A DNA stretch of 64,000 nucleotides, taken from positions 7,262,777 to 7,326,776 of the forward strand of contig NC_051141.1 of the NCBI RefSeq assembly GCF_014839805.1. The letters are read 5' to 3'. A program made the translations under genes and the position numbers. The DNA is from Manduca sexta. Lineage: Eukaryota; Arthropoda; Insecta; Lepidoptera; Sphingidae. The notes below the pieces were generated by a model. That model was not told where the DNA came from. It saw nothing but the letters and a program-made list of their open reading frames with translations, and ran no database searches. This document shows positions 48,427 to 58,280 of the stretch, piece by piece (position 1 is the stretch's first letter; the number at the start of each line of letters is the position of its first letter).

Positions 48427-48707
48427 TTTTTTACTGGTGGTAGGTCTCTCATATGTGAGAGTCTGCCTGGGTAGGTACCACCGCAATGTCTATTTCTGCC
48501 GCCAAGCAGCAGTGTGTAGTCACTGTTGTGTTCCGGTTTGAAGGACATTGTAGCCAGTGCAACTACTGGACATAATGAGACTTACCATCTCACGTCTCAG
48601 GATGGCGAGCGCAGTGGAATACTTAACAATACTTTGTAATTCAAGGTGTTGGATGATTCACGCGACCGACATGCTCGTCTCGTCTTTGAAAGCAATAAAA
48701 AAAAGAT
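48427..48707 (+). mobile_element. LINE-tail repeat, copy 1
   Basis: It starts 'ttttttactggtggtaggtc' 'tctcatatgtgag', contains 'gggtaggtaccaccgcaatg' 'tctatttctgccg', 'cggtttgaaggacattgtag', 'tctcaggatggcgagcgcag', and ends 'gaaagcaataaaaaaaag', a poly-A-like end. This order resembles the 3' end of non-LTR retrotransposons in Lepidoptera (recollection; exact clade unknown). No coding sequence remains. Confidence 0.75.
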
Positions 48708-49706
48708 GGGAGAATAAATTCACATAGATTTCATCTATTTTATACACACGGTTTTAGAGAATATATTTAAAAATTATAGAGTCTTTAAAATACGGAGGCT
48801 CACGTTTCTAATAGAAAAATAAAAGCTATTTTAATCTCGATATTATCATGATATGTAAACTGCTATTATGCTATTATTATATTATACGCATAACAAGAAA
48901 AAAAGTGTAATTACATTCATTCTTATAATATACGTCCTTGACTAATTAATAAAAATAATAGAAAAATAAGCGTTTAAATTATAACATTATCTCACACATG
49001 CGTATACAAAGTTAAAATTATAAAATCTGAAAACCAAAAGATCAATAAATTATTCGCTTGCCTAACATGCATAAATAATAAGACTATTAGCCTATTAAAA
49101 TGTATATGAATTGGTAGATGTTAAACACCGTGACCAATAAATAAACAAGAATCGAAAACGAGCACGTGCATCGGTAAAGTTCACACATTGAACGTAAAAA
49201 GCGAAACCCTGGTGCCTACAAAAAAATTTATACTCTGGCTTGAATATTTCCTGGTCATAAAGTTACTGAGAATAGGTAATCGATCCATGATACAGACTGA
49301 CTCGTATACCTACGATATAATTGCGAACTTGGATTGTAGGAAGAATTTAATAAACCATTCCAGTTAATTTCCTTTACCCTTTTAGTATGCTATTTACGCG
49401 TTTACAAAATCTACATTATATTATAAACAAAACACAAGTTATGTATCACAATCAAACGTAAATTTTATGCAAAATTTTAAATGTGCCGCAATCATGATCG
49501 TTGCGCTTTAGTTCTTGTAATGGACAAATAAAAATATACATTGTTCAAAAATAAAATAATTCTTATTTATTTTAATGCGAAAATACCTGTATTTATATCT
49601 TTTAGAAACTTCTACCGTATATATTTAATACTTTTTTAATAACTTCAAGCAGCATAAATATAAAGTTCAAATTACATTACAGAATAAAGTTACGAAATAT
49701 AATTAG
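48708..49706. other. AT-rich stretch, nothing recognised
   Basis: No open frame above 60 codons and no inverted repeat seen. Confidence 0.5.
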
Positions 49707-49900
49707 CATTTGCTTGCGGCTCCGCCCGCGAGAAAAACAAATGCGGGATAAAATTTTCCCGAAATAAAATATTGCCTATAGAACACAGGAATATTGTAGC
49801 TTCCTACTAGTGAAAAATAAAATCAAAATTGGTTAAGTAGTTCCTAAGATTAGTATGTTCAAACAAACAAACTCTTTAACTTTATGTATTAGTATAGATT
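49707..49900 (+). mobile_element. Short lepidopteran element, internally deleted
   Basis: The head 'gcttgcggctccgcccgcga' 'gaaa', 'gcgggataaaattttcccg', and the tail 'gtagttcctaagattagtat' 'gttcaaacaaacaaactctt' plus 'tgtattagtatagat'. The middle section of the long form is missing. Confidence 0.75.
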
Positions 49901-49923
49901 TGTTTATTTATTTATTTATTTAT
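49898..49923. repeat. (TTTA)n microsatellite
   Basis: About six TTTA units directly after the 'agtatagat' end of the preceding element. Confidence 0.9.
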
Positions 49924-50562
49924 TGGATAAGGATTGCTAACGGAGTTTACAATAATTCTTATAATAACTACACATATTTATAGCTATAATAGCTTACGTA
50001 ATTGTGACTCTGGTTATAAGCAATCACAGCATGAGCCACAATCTTTAAGACAATAGAAAATGCTCAAGTACTTAGTTTATCAATTGTACAGATAACACTA
50101 TTACAATACTTAAAAAGAAATAAAAAACTATTTAAATGCAACAATTTGCGATAGAGATCTATAACAAATATTTACATAATATTAATATAATATTTCAAAT
50201 ACAAAACAACCAAATAAATATGTATTATGTAGATATATATAAGTAACAGAAACAAAATTAAATCAAACCTTATACTACAAATTTTAATAACAAAATAAAA
50301 ACAAAAGGAGAAAATACAAACTTAAGATTCAGCAATGGCTAATATTTTCTTTTTAAATTGTGATAATTTATCACCGAATATGTCAATGTCGTAACAGACA
50401 CTAACTGTGTGATTGTACAGACAGGACAGGCGAGGCACAGGTGCTTGTTTCCCAGTGTTTGTTTGTTCGATGATATCGGACGACTTTGACAATTTTTTCT
50501 AATAATAAGAAAATTATTAATGGTATTTATAATCTAAACTGAGATACATAAAAAAGTATCTA
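49924..50562. other. AT-rich stretch, nothing recognised
   Basis: No definable feature except weak A-rich runs around 50100-50330. Confidence 0.45.
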
Positions 50563-50790
50563 TTTTACACACACGCATCTTTTATCCCCGACGTGGTAGG
50601 CAGAGGCGCAACTGGCGCACCCACTTTCCGCCGTGTGTATTCTGTCCCATGATATGATAGGGGGCGAGCCTACCGCCATATCAGGCACAAATTACAGATT
50701 CTGAGCTTGTACTCCCTTTTGCCCGACCCGATGCCCGAGTTGAGGCCTCAGCACTGCAGTCGCACCGTAATACCACTACACTTACCCTTT
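50563..50790 (-). mobile_element. tRNA-derived SINE, family S2
   Basis: From the plus-strand left it reads 'acacacacgcatcttttatc' 'ccc', 'gcgcaactggcgcacccact', 'ttccgccgtgtgtattctgt' 'cccatgatatgatag', 'ggcgagcctaccgccatatc', with the head 'gcactgcagtcgcaccgtaa' 'taccactac' on the right. It is complete or nearly so. Confidence 0.85.
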
Positions 50791-50840
50791 CCTTTATTAT
50801 TTATATTTAACCAACACACCCACTTTTACTAGTAGGTCTC

Positions 50841-51264
50841 CAGATGCGAAGATTAAAAATTTCCGAAAGAGAACCCGACAAAACATATAGGTAGCATAAA
50901 TGCTGTTTGCAGATAGCTATAATGATTTTTCATAAATTATAATGAATGGCGTAACGGAGTGGATACCAAGGGAAAACAAAAAGATAAATGGAAGACCACT
51001 GATACGATGGAGGGATACCTTTGAACAAAGATGTGGAGGAGGCAACTGGATGCAACAGGCATGCGTAAGAGAGGTGTAGAGGAAACTAGGGGAGGCCTAC
51101 GCCGCAGAGGCGACTACTACTAATTAATTAAATTAAGTCACAAAACTTTCTAGGTATAAGATTAAATTGTAATGTAAAGTTGAGTAGTGGAAATAAAGGC
51201 TTATTTTTTTTTATTATGAAATATAAGTCGGCAGGAGTCGGATTATATAGACCCTTCGCCGCTA
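50841..51264. mobile_element. hAT-like MITE, copy 1, interrupted by a LINE fragment
   Basis: It is flanked by a perfect 8-bp duplication TAGGTCTC (50833-50840 and 51265-51272). The left end is 'cagatgcgaag…ttccgaaagagaacccgaca', collinear with 55881-55926. The right end 'tatatagacccttcgccgct' + a matches the right end of 55881-56045. 8-bp duplications and CAGNGGCG-type ends are characteristic of hAT transposons. It has no coding capacity. The middle is displaced by the LINE piece 50947-51210. Confidence 0.75.
50947..51210 (+). pseudogene. RTE-like LINE ORF2 C-terminus plus 3' UTR, 5'-truncated
   Basis: In frame from 50953 it reads VTEWIPRENKK, then GRPLIRW.D, a W, and after an in-frame TAG the ending LGEAYAAEA before TAA. 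GRP…RW.D…W…EAY is the conserved C-terminal signature of RTE-like non-LTR elements, also seen at 28605-28912. A short 3' UTR ends 'aaataaaggcttattttttt'. The flanks 'ttataatgaa' (50937-50946) and 'ttattatgaa' (51211-51220) look like a 10-bp target duplication with one mismatch. No catalytic domain is left. Confidence 0.75.
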
Positions 51265-51572
51265 TAGGTCTCTCATATGTGAGAATCCGCATGGGTAGGT
51301 ACCACCGAAATGTCTATTTCTAATGTCAAGCAGCAGTGTTTAGTTATTATTTTATTTCGGTTTGAAGGACATTGTAGCTAGTGTTACTATTGGACATAAT
51401 AAGACTTAACATCTCGTGTCTCAGGATGGCGAGCGCAGTGGAATACCAAACAATACTTTATAATTCAAGGTGTCGGATGGTATTTCTTCTGTTTATAGGC
51501 GGTCATATTACTTATCAACAGGTATACGGCAAGCGTCTCGTCATTCTAAGAAAAAAAAAAGCAATAACCCTT

Positions 51573-51914
51573 GTGGAATTTTCACTGGAGATCTCTTATA
51601 ACCAGGTGATTAAATTACTCCTTTGCTAGGTTCTGCTATAAAATATAAAGGTGGTAAATTGTGATTCATCAACTTACGTAAATATAGTCTCAGACAATCT
51701 TTAGAGAGTGTTAAGGAAGCAACATTGTATTGTTATAATCACATTCAAAAACAATATATACGTTTCATGGAGTTTATCTTATTTAGATTAAGAAAGAAGA
51801 ATATTTTTATTAAAGCTAAGGTGGGTTAACTGCCCTCGAATCACCAAATATTTAGAGAAAACAATTACCTTACTATCTTATAGGTCGTGATCTTTGATTT
51901 ACCATTACATGTGG
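51573..51914. other. Short unassigned AT-rich stretch
   Basis: Nothing recognised between LINE-tail copies 2 and 3. Confidence 0.45.
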
Positions 51915-52150
51915 GGAGAATTGAAACTGGTAAAGTGGGACTCTCGTATGCGAGATATCATCCGGGAATGCACCGCAGCGTCTATTTTTGCCATCCAAGA
52001 GCAGTGTGAATGCACTGATGTCGCTTTGAAATATTGTAGCAAACATAAAAGGCTGACACGGGGGTATAGTGGAGTTCCAGGCAGTTGGCAAAATTCTTAA
52101 TAGTGTTGCAAGTAATGCTCGTCTCGTTATTCGATTGCAATAAAAAATGC
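51915..52150 (+). mobile_element. LINE-tail repeat, copy 3, decayed
   Basis: Weak but ordered matches to copy 1: 'actggtaaagtgggactctc', 'gcaccgcagcgtctattttt' 'gcc', 'gcagtgtgaatgcactgatg', 'tttgaaatattgtagc', 'atgctcgtctcgttattcga' … 'gcaataaaaaa'. Overlapping frames of 68-102 codons on both strands are by-products. Confidence 0.6.
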
Positions 52151-52169
52151 GTAATAACCAACTTTGGAT

Positions 52170-52255
52170 TGTCAGTTGCATGCCTTAGGGGCTGGTTTCG
52201 AACCATTGACCTTCCTCTTGGCATTCCGATCTAGTCCCCACCAGTTTAACACTGC
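52170..52255 (-). mobile_element. Possible tRNA-like SINE head
   Basis: On the minus strand 'ggttcgaaacc' (52194-52204) is a perfect box B. About 40 nt before it lies 'aaactggtggggactagatc', a poor box A. No acceptor-stem pairing was found, so this is not called as a tRNA gene. Confidence 0.3.
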
Positions 52256-53959
52256 TTTTATTAAGACAAATGTCCTTGAAAACAATTATCAAGCAGTTTG
52301 TGCATGTCATTACACCAGACCGTGGATAATTAATTAATGTTCTATTTCGGTAATTTTTGTCAACGTGAGTTCTTTCCCACTGTTTTAGTGTTTTTCATCG
52401 CATTATTATTATGTTTCCTTAAAATCTTTTAAAATAACAAAGTATTTTTCTTGGTATGTTCCTTTATGCTAAAACTTTCTAACAATGACAAACCAAATCT
52501 TGCAAATCTTAGGTCATCGATATGCATCATATCTAATGTTGATTGAATTCGTTCAATTACATCAAATCATCAATTATAATAGGAAATACAATTACGATGT
52601 ACAAGTTCTTCGTACCATAATCTGCGAAACATGTTAGATCATTCAATAAATAAAACACATAATTAAAACGTTTTTATTTTGCAAATTACGTTAGATTCAG
52701 TTTTGTATTTTTCCAGTAGTGCACAGCGCAATTGACTGACCTTGAATACCTAATGGAAACTGGTGTTTCCCCAAAGACTTATTCATTGGTAGGGCGAAGT
52801 ATGCGACAATGAAATGGATATTGTTTCAAGAATTATTCCAACACGGATGTTAGTGATATTTTTAATATGTTCAAAGTATAGAAAATTATGTACGGCACAA
52901 AGATAAAATACGTATAATATGAAAGGATCAAGATTTATGTGCCATTGACCGTTAAATAAGATGTAAAAGACACTGAGACATGAGCTACTGTCAAAGAATA
53001 ATATACAAGAAACGATATAATAAAAGCTATAACAACAGGTGAGTTATATTAATGGACTAAAATTCTATAATGTGTAAACACAAAATATTTTATACATCAA
53101 ATATGAAATTTAATTTGAAATAGCTTTTCGAAACGGCGTGTTTATTCTGAATATAATTTATCATATAGTCTTTATCTACTATAATTATACAATAATTTAG
53201 GCGAATAGCGTTACAATAATCTTGGTTTTAATTAAATGTCTTTATTGTAATCCCAGGCCTTCTAATCCTAGTGATCGCGTGTATAGAACGTCAAGATCGA
53301 CACGTAAACCTGAAACAAAGTAACTCTTCTTATAACTTTTGCACGGCAGATTTTAGAATGATCATTTTTATTTAAAACATAAAACTAAAACTTTAATGTG
53401 TGGTTCGAATTCTAGACGACCAGTTATTATGGTACCTTAGAGCTAAAAATATAAATCCTCTATTTTGATAAACATCGTCGAAATAAATGTTTAGTAACAA
53501 CCAGAAAAACTGTTTAACAACCAGAAAAATAAATATTATATTATTCTTTTATAATAGGTACGTTTTATTCCCACTAAACATGTTAAACACAATAAATATA
53601 TTAGGTATATTTTTAGTTTTTTAGTAATACCGAGTGTTAATGTATCTCTGTATTAAATACATTAAAATTTTTCATTTTCTGTAAGGCACGAAGGCAAAAC
53701 CAGGTACGCAAGACTGTCAACTAACATTGTTATTAGGTATAATTTGCAATTATTTTTCACAATTGCATTACGCCTATTGAATTTATATGCAGGCATTCGT
53801 GTAGTACCTAGTCCCTAATTCACACAATAGTAGACATTTTGTGTTATGGACATACGTTTGATATATGAATACTGGACACGTGAATAGACATGTGAATGTC
53901 GCATACTACTGACTACACAATGCTTGCCGTTGGGAACATTCAAAATGTCTGGCTGTCCC
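52256..53959. other. AT-rich stretch, nothing recognised
   Basis: Only a 15-bp direct repeat 'taacaaccagaaaaa' (53495-53509 and 53515-53529) was noticed. Confidence 0.5.
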
Positions 53960-54459
53960 NNNNNNNNNNNNNNNNNNNNNNNNNNNNNNNNNNNNNNNNN
54001 NNNNNNNNNNNNNNNNNNNNNNNNNNNNNNNNNNNNNNNNNNNNNNNNNNNNNNNNNNNNNNNNNNNNNNNNNNNNNNNNNNNNNNNNNNNNNNNNNNNN
54101 NNNNNNNNNNNNNNNNNNNNNNNNNNNNNNNNNNNNNNNNNNNNNNNNNNNNNNNNNNNNNNNNNNNNNNNNNNNNNNNNNNNNNNNNNNNNNNNNNNNN
54201 NNNNNNNNNNNNNNNNNNNNNNNNNNNNNNNNNNNNNNNNNNNNNNNNNNNNNNNNNNNNNNNNNNNNNNNNNNNNNNNNNNNNNNNNNNNNNNNNNNNN
54301 NNNNNNNNNNNNNNNNNNNNNNNNNNNNNNNNNNNNNNNNNNNNNNNNNNNNNNNNNNNNNNNNNNNNNNNNNNNNNNNNNNNNNNNNNNNNNNNNNNNN
54401 NNNNNNNNNNNNNNNNNNNNNNNNNNNNNNNNNNNNNNNNNNNNNNNNNNNNNNNNNNN
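53960..54459. other. Assembly gap, exactly 500 N
   Basis: Third fixed-length gap. Its two flanks do not resemble each other, so there is no sign of contig overlap here. Confidence 0.99.
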
Positions 54460-54971
54460 CTTTTAACCTGTGTTTTGCGTTAAATCTTTGGCACAAACTC
54501 AATAATTAATTCTCAAACAAATGTCTTCTTTCTTTCTGCACATTGACATTAAAATATTACTTAGGATTACAGAATGGGTTTTGAGCACTTCTGACAAGAT
54601 TTGTATAATAAATTACCTAAATGCCAAATAAAAGCGTTCATGTTTAGTTTACGATATGAATCACCAAATTACCTTCTGACTGTTATTGGGGTTTTGCTGG
54701 AAAACTTAGAACCTTGCCTTCCTTATCTTGACTGGTGTATAATATTAGGCATTGCATTTAAAGATTACTTATTAGAACTATAATCTTGAATTTTTGGCCT
54801 TTTAGGCTATTGATATTTCATGATATATATTGTTTAGAATAGAAAATTAGCAGATTATGTTATACTATCTCCTGTAATAAGACTTTTACTAAGATTTGTA
54901 AAACATTTAAATTGCGAAAAAAGAAAATTCACTTCTATTTCTTTCTTACTTTCTTGTAAGTAAGTTAGTAA
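54460..54971. other. AT-rich stretch, nothing recognised
   Basis: A 60-codon plus frame at 54601-54783 has no domain. Confidence 0.45.
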
Positions 54972-55300
54972 GCGGCGATAGCGTAGTTGGTTGTGGTACG
55001 GTCTGCCGAGACGAATGTCCGCAGGTTCAAATCCCAAAGGGGCACACACATCTGATTTTTTAAAAATTATGTGTGTATTCTTTGTGAATTATCGCTTGCT
55101 TTAACGGTGAAGGAAAACATCGTGAGGAAACCTGCATACCTGAGAGGTTCTCTATAGGAATTTCGAGGGTGTGTGAAGTCTACCAATCCGCACTAGGCCA
55201 GCGTGGTGGATTAAGGCCTAATCCCTCTCAGTAGTAGAGGAGGCCCGTGCTCAGCAGTGGGCAAGTATATAATACAGGGCTGATATTATTATTATTATTT
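54972..55300 (+). mobile_element. Full-length tRNA-derived SINE, family S1
   Basis: The head 'cggcgatagcgtagttggtt' 'gtgg' carries a box-A-like segment, and 'aggttcaaatccc' near 55023-55035 is a good box B. The body has 'gctttaacggtgaaggaaaa', 'gtgtgtgaagtctaccaatc' 'cgcactaggccagcg', 'cctctcagtagtagaggagg', 'cagtgggcaagtatataata' 'cagggctg', then an (ATT)n tail. It is the best preserved S1 copy in the window and plausibly the youngest. Confidence 0.9.
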
Positions 55301-55577
55301 CATGTAATGCTTTAAATATTATATAAAGGCAATTTCTAAATAACACGGTTAAAATAAGTTCTGGGTTATGATCGACAAATTTATGCTTTGTTTTATTGTT
55401 TCTAGTAACTTCTACGGAATCCAATAGTAATTTTGACTAGGAATATTTTATTTAAAAACATAGATGAATTTCATTACGCAAAAAAATAAGCACTTACCAT
55501 TAACTAGAGTTGTTGACTCATAGCTCATATTATGGCTTATACAATTTTGACAGACGCGGGAATCGACGGTATATCAA

Positions 55578-55687
55578 GTTGACCTAGGAAAGCGTGGTAG
55601 ATTAAAGCCTAAATCCTCTCAGTAGTAGAGAAAGCCCGTGCTTAGAAATAGGCCGTATATAATATATTGATGATATTATTATTATAG
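55578..55687 (+). mobile_element. SINE 3' fragment, family S1
   Basis: It begins 'gacctaggaaagcgtggtag', then 'cctctcagtagtagagaaag' 'cccgtgct', and ends with 'gatgatattattattat'. It lies 280 bp after the full copy in the same orientation. Confidence 0.75.
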
Positions 55688-55872
55688 GTAAATGATTAAC
55701 AATATATTTACGAATCAGTGCGGGTCAACACCGAATGAAGACAATAAATACTAGTACAATAGTTTGTAGTGGCATATTAATCGAAGTTATTGTCATGTTT
55801 TGGGTTAATGGGTAGATTGTTTTCTACAATGACACTAAAATGTCACCTCTTGATTGAGTGCTATCAAATTAA

Positions 55873-56053
55873 GTACCAACCAGTGGCGAAGGGTGAAGTT
55901 TTCTGAATGGTAACCCGACACAACATGTAGGTACTAATATACATAAATACGTATATTAATATACATAAAATCGTTCTAATGATAATTAGATTTTACATGA
56001 AAGGGAAGACGGTGAGAATCGAGGTATATGGACCCTTCGCCACTACTACCAAC
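55873..56053. mobile_element. hAT-like MITE, copy 2, uninterrupted
   Basis: The element is 55881-56045 (165 bp). Ends: 'cagtggcgaagggt' and 'acccttcgccacta', 13 of 14 bp complementary. Flanks GTACCAAC (55873-55880) and CTACCAAC (56046-56053) form an 8-bp duplication with one mismatch. The interior includes 'aacccgacacaacatgtagg' and a local 'taatatacataaa' direct repeat. No open frame; a transposase from an autonomous hAT would be needed. Confidence 0.8.
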
Positions 56054-57626
56054 TAAAGATATTAAAAAGTTTAGTTAGTTATAAACCGGACATCAGGATC
56101 AAATTTGTGCTCGAAAAGTTATTGCCAATAGGTATTATTATTTATTAAATAATTTATTATTTATTTATTTATTATTTATTGTTGCCTTATTTGAAATTTC
56201 AGTGTTAAAAGATGTTACAGGGCCCATTTTACACAAAAATAACATATATACCGACAATATGCCAATATGAGCATTAAAATCAAGATATGGAAAAATCTAA
56301 GTATGTTATATTATTGTTTTGTTATTTCACAGTGAATTGAGTAACCATCGAATGAGCGCAATTTTTTTGTATGACAATCTTTCCAATGCCCTTTCCACTT
56401 AGCCTTAGAACTTTTTGGTACCAATACTTTCTTAGCGTTACATTTCCACAGAAGCAAAATCAAACTGTGTATAAGAGTGATATAGAAGTCACAAGCAATT
56501 TATAACTTTTAAACAATAGCGTAATATATAACACTATATTACTGATAGCCTGTACATTATAATATTTTGAGATATTCAAAAAAAAATTTTAAAATGGAAA
56601 ATTAAGAAAAAATAATATATAGATATATTTTAATTCATTATTTCAAATGATTATTTTATATTGTTTCGTGGAATTATCTAATAAGTGTTTTTTCGCTCAG
56701 GAGGTCCAGTTAAGTCAATCACCCTCTTGCTATATACACCATAAGTTTTTTATAACCGAAAATAAAAATAGCGTTATACGGTGCTGTTGCTGAACCCATA
56801 CTTGATAAATTAATGAAAAATATGATGTTATAACATTATACCTAAATACCTACCTAACTACTACTTGTATTTTTGGTCAAAATTACTTTGCCTTACACTA
56901 ACAAGAGATAAACGTTACAAATGATTTTCTAGCGTTATTAGTCAATTTACATAACTTGATAATATTTACTATGTCTTATCATTCATTAAATAATCGTCTT
57001 TTACACACATTTAGTATTCATTGATGAATGTTTCTTTAAAGTATGATCTACATAGTATTTGTTACGTACTACGTGTTGTGTCCATAATTTTATGCAGGAT
57101 TTATGAAAATTTTAAATCGTATCTTAGCATTATCATTTATATGTATAACAGAAATTCTGGCTACACATTTATTATAACTTATATTTCCTACACAATATCT
57201 TCTTTTTAGTAATTACAAACTATTTATTATACAATGTCATTTCATATCATATTTATCGTGCAAATATTATCCAATAACATTTATTAACTCCTAATTGTAA
57301 TATTTAAAGAAAATTAACCGCAATCAACCGAGGAAAACTATAATAGATTTGTTTTTTGTAACATTTATCTGTTATTAGTTTAATCTTCTTTAGATGTCAT
57401 AATGACCGTATATTTTATGAGTGCTTCGCAGTGAATCAACCTTGATAATAATAACCTTACGTGCAATAAAATGTGATAGGATCTTGAACAAAATTGGCTA
57501 TAATGTACGAATTGGTGACAGACATTAGCTTACATGTTGTATATAATATAACTGATTCTAATTTTATAAATATCATTTTGGTTATTCTTAGACTATTGTT
57601 CAATCAAATCCTCTCCTTTCCTTTCT
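56054..57626. other. AT-rich stretch, nothing recognised
   Basis: It contains an irregular ATTT-rich run (56144-56180) and a 62-codon frame (57021-57209) of low complexity. Confidence 0.5.
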
Positions 57627-58050
57627 TTAGCAAAACCACGTGTGCATGGGAAGCCATAACTTCATGATGAAAACCATAACAGCCTTGTTTTCTAACGCAG
57701 TAAAATCCATGTTATAGATGACATTCTTGAACTTGCGGAGCGGAAAAATGGTTATGTCACCGGCCTTCCAACCCAGAAAACCTGCGGGACCTGCTTTTGC
57801 GCATGTGAAACGATTCTGGGGGTCGAGAGTGCTTCCAATTTGCTGGACCCGTCTCGACACAATGCCCCTACGCGGCTATCTCTTTTGGGCTTAGAAGTCC
57901 CTTCTTTCGGCACCATTTGTCGAAATGATGCCGCTTGTTCCACGCTACACGGCCACGACTCCCGATAGTTCCCTTTTAGCCGCCTCTTACGACAGGCACG
58001 AGATACCATGGTGGAATCCTTTAAATGCCCTCATACCACAGGGCTTAACC
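57627..58050 (-). pseudogene. LINE 5'-region fragment with open reading
   Basis: On the minus strand 'ggtatctcgtgcctgtcgta' 'agaggcggctaa' (around 57974-58005) is the motif also present at about 24014. Two overlapping frames follow: 57752-58009 (85 codons, begins MVSRACRKRRLKG) and 57627-57860 (77 codons), in different frames with a shared stretch between them, suggesting one frameshifted coding region. The relation to a retrotransposon 5' region is from recall of the motif; no nucleic-acid-binding or endonuclease motif is visible. Confidence 0.45.
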
Positions 58051-58229
58051 ATCATAGCCTGAACCAATAGGTTTGCTGTTCTTTGCCACACTATTAGGAA
58101 TAATTTGCCGGCCCGCGTGTTTAGTCTATTATACTGGATTTTTCCGCTGTAGAATGAAATAGATTTAAGTAAGCTTACACGATTATGTCGAAAGGGCATA
58201 AGATATCTATCTGTTGCCATTTCGTATTC

Positions 58230-58280
58230 TATCTGGACGGAATTGCGCTTACCATCAGGTGCAAACATTGTCGCGTTGGA
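58230..58280 (+). repeat. Short LINE-like fragment, copy 2
   Basis: 'tctggacggaattgcgctta' 'ccatcaggtgcaaac' resembles 19005-19070. Confidence 0.35.

Larger units (their letters stand above)
50822..51572 (+). mobile_element. LINE-tail repeat, copy 2, split by a nested MITE
   Basis: The left piece 50822-50840 ('acttttactagtaggtctc') and right piece 51265-51572 ('taggtctctcatatgtgaga' onward, to 'aaaaaaaaaagcaataa') join across 50841-51264 to give the order seen in copy 1. Relative to copy 1 the part near 51482-51540 is expanded. An 82-codon frame (51381-51629) arises inside it and is not a gene. Confidence 0.75.

Noticed and set aside
51381..52224. Several 66-102 codon frames on both strands
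   Set aside because: All lie within LINE-tail repeats or their borders and match no protein family.
54972..55045. tRNA gene (box A and box B present)
   Set aside because: The sequence continues into a SINE body with an ATT tail, the same arrangement as other S1 copies, and no paired acceptor stem was found.
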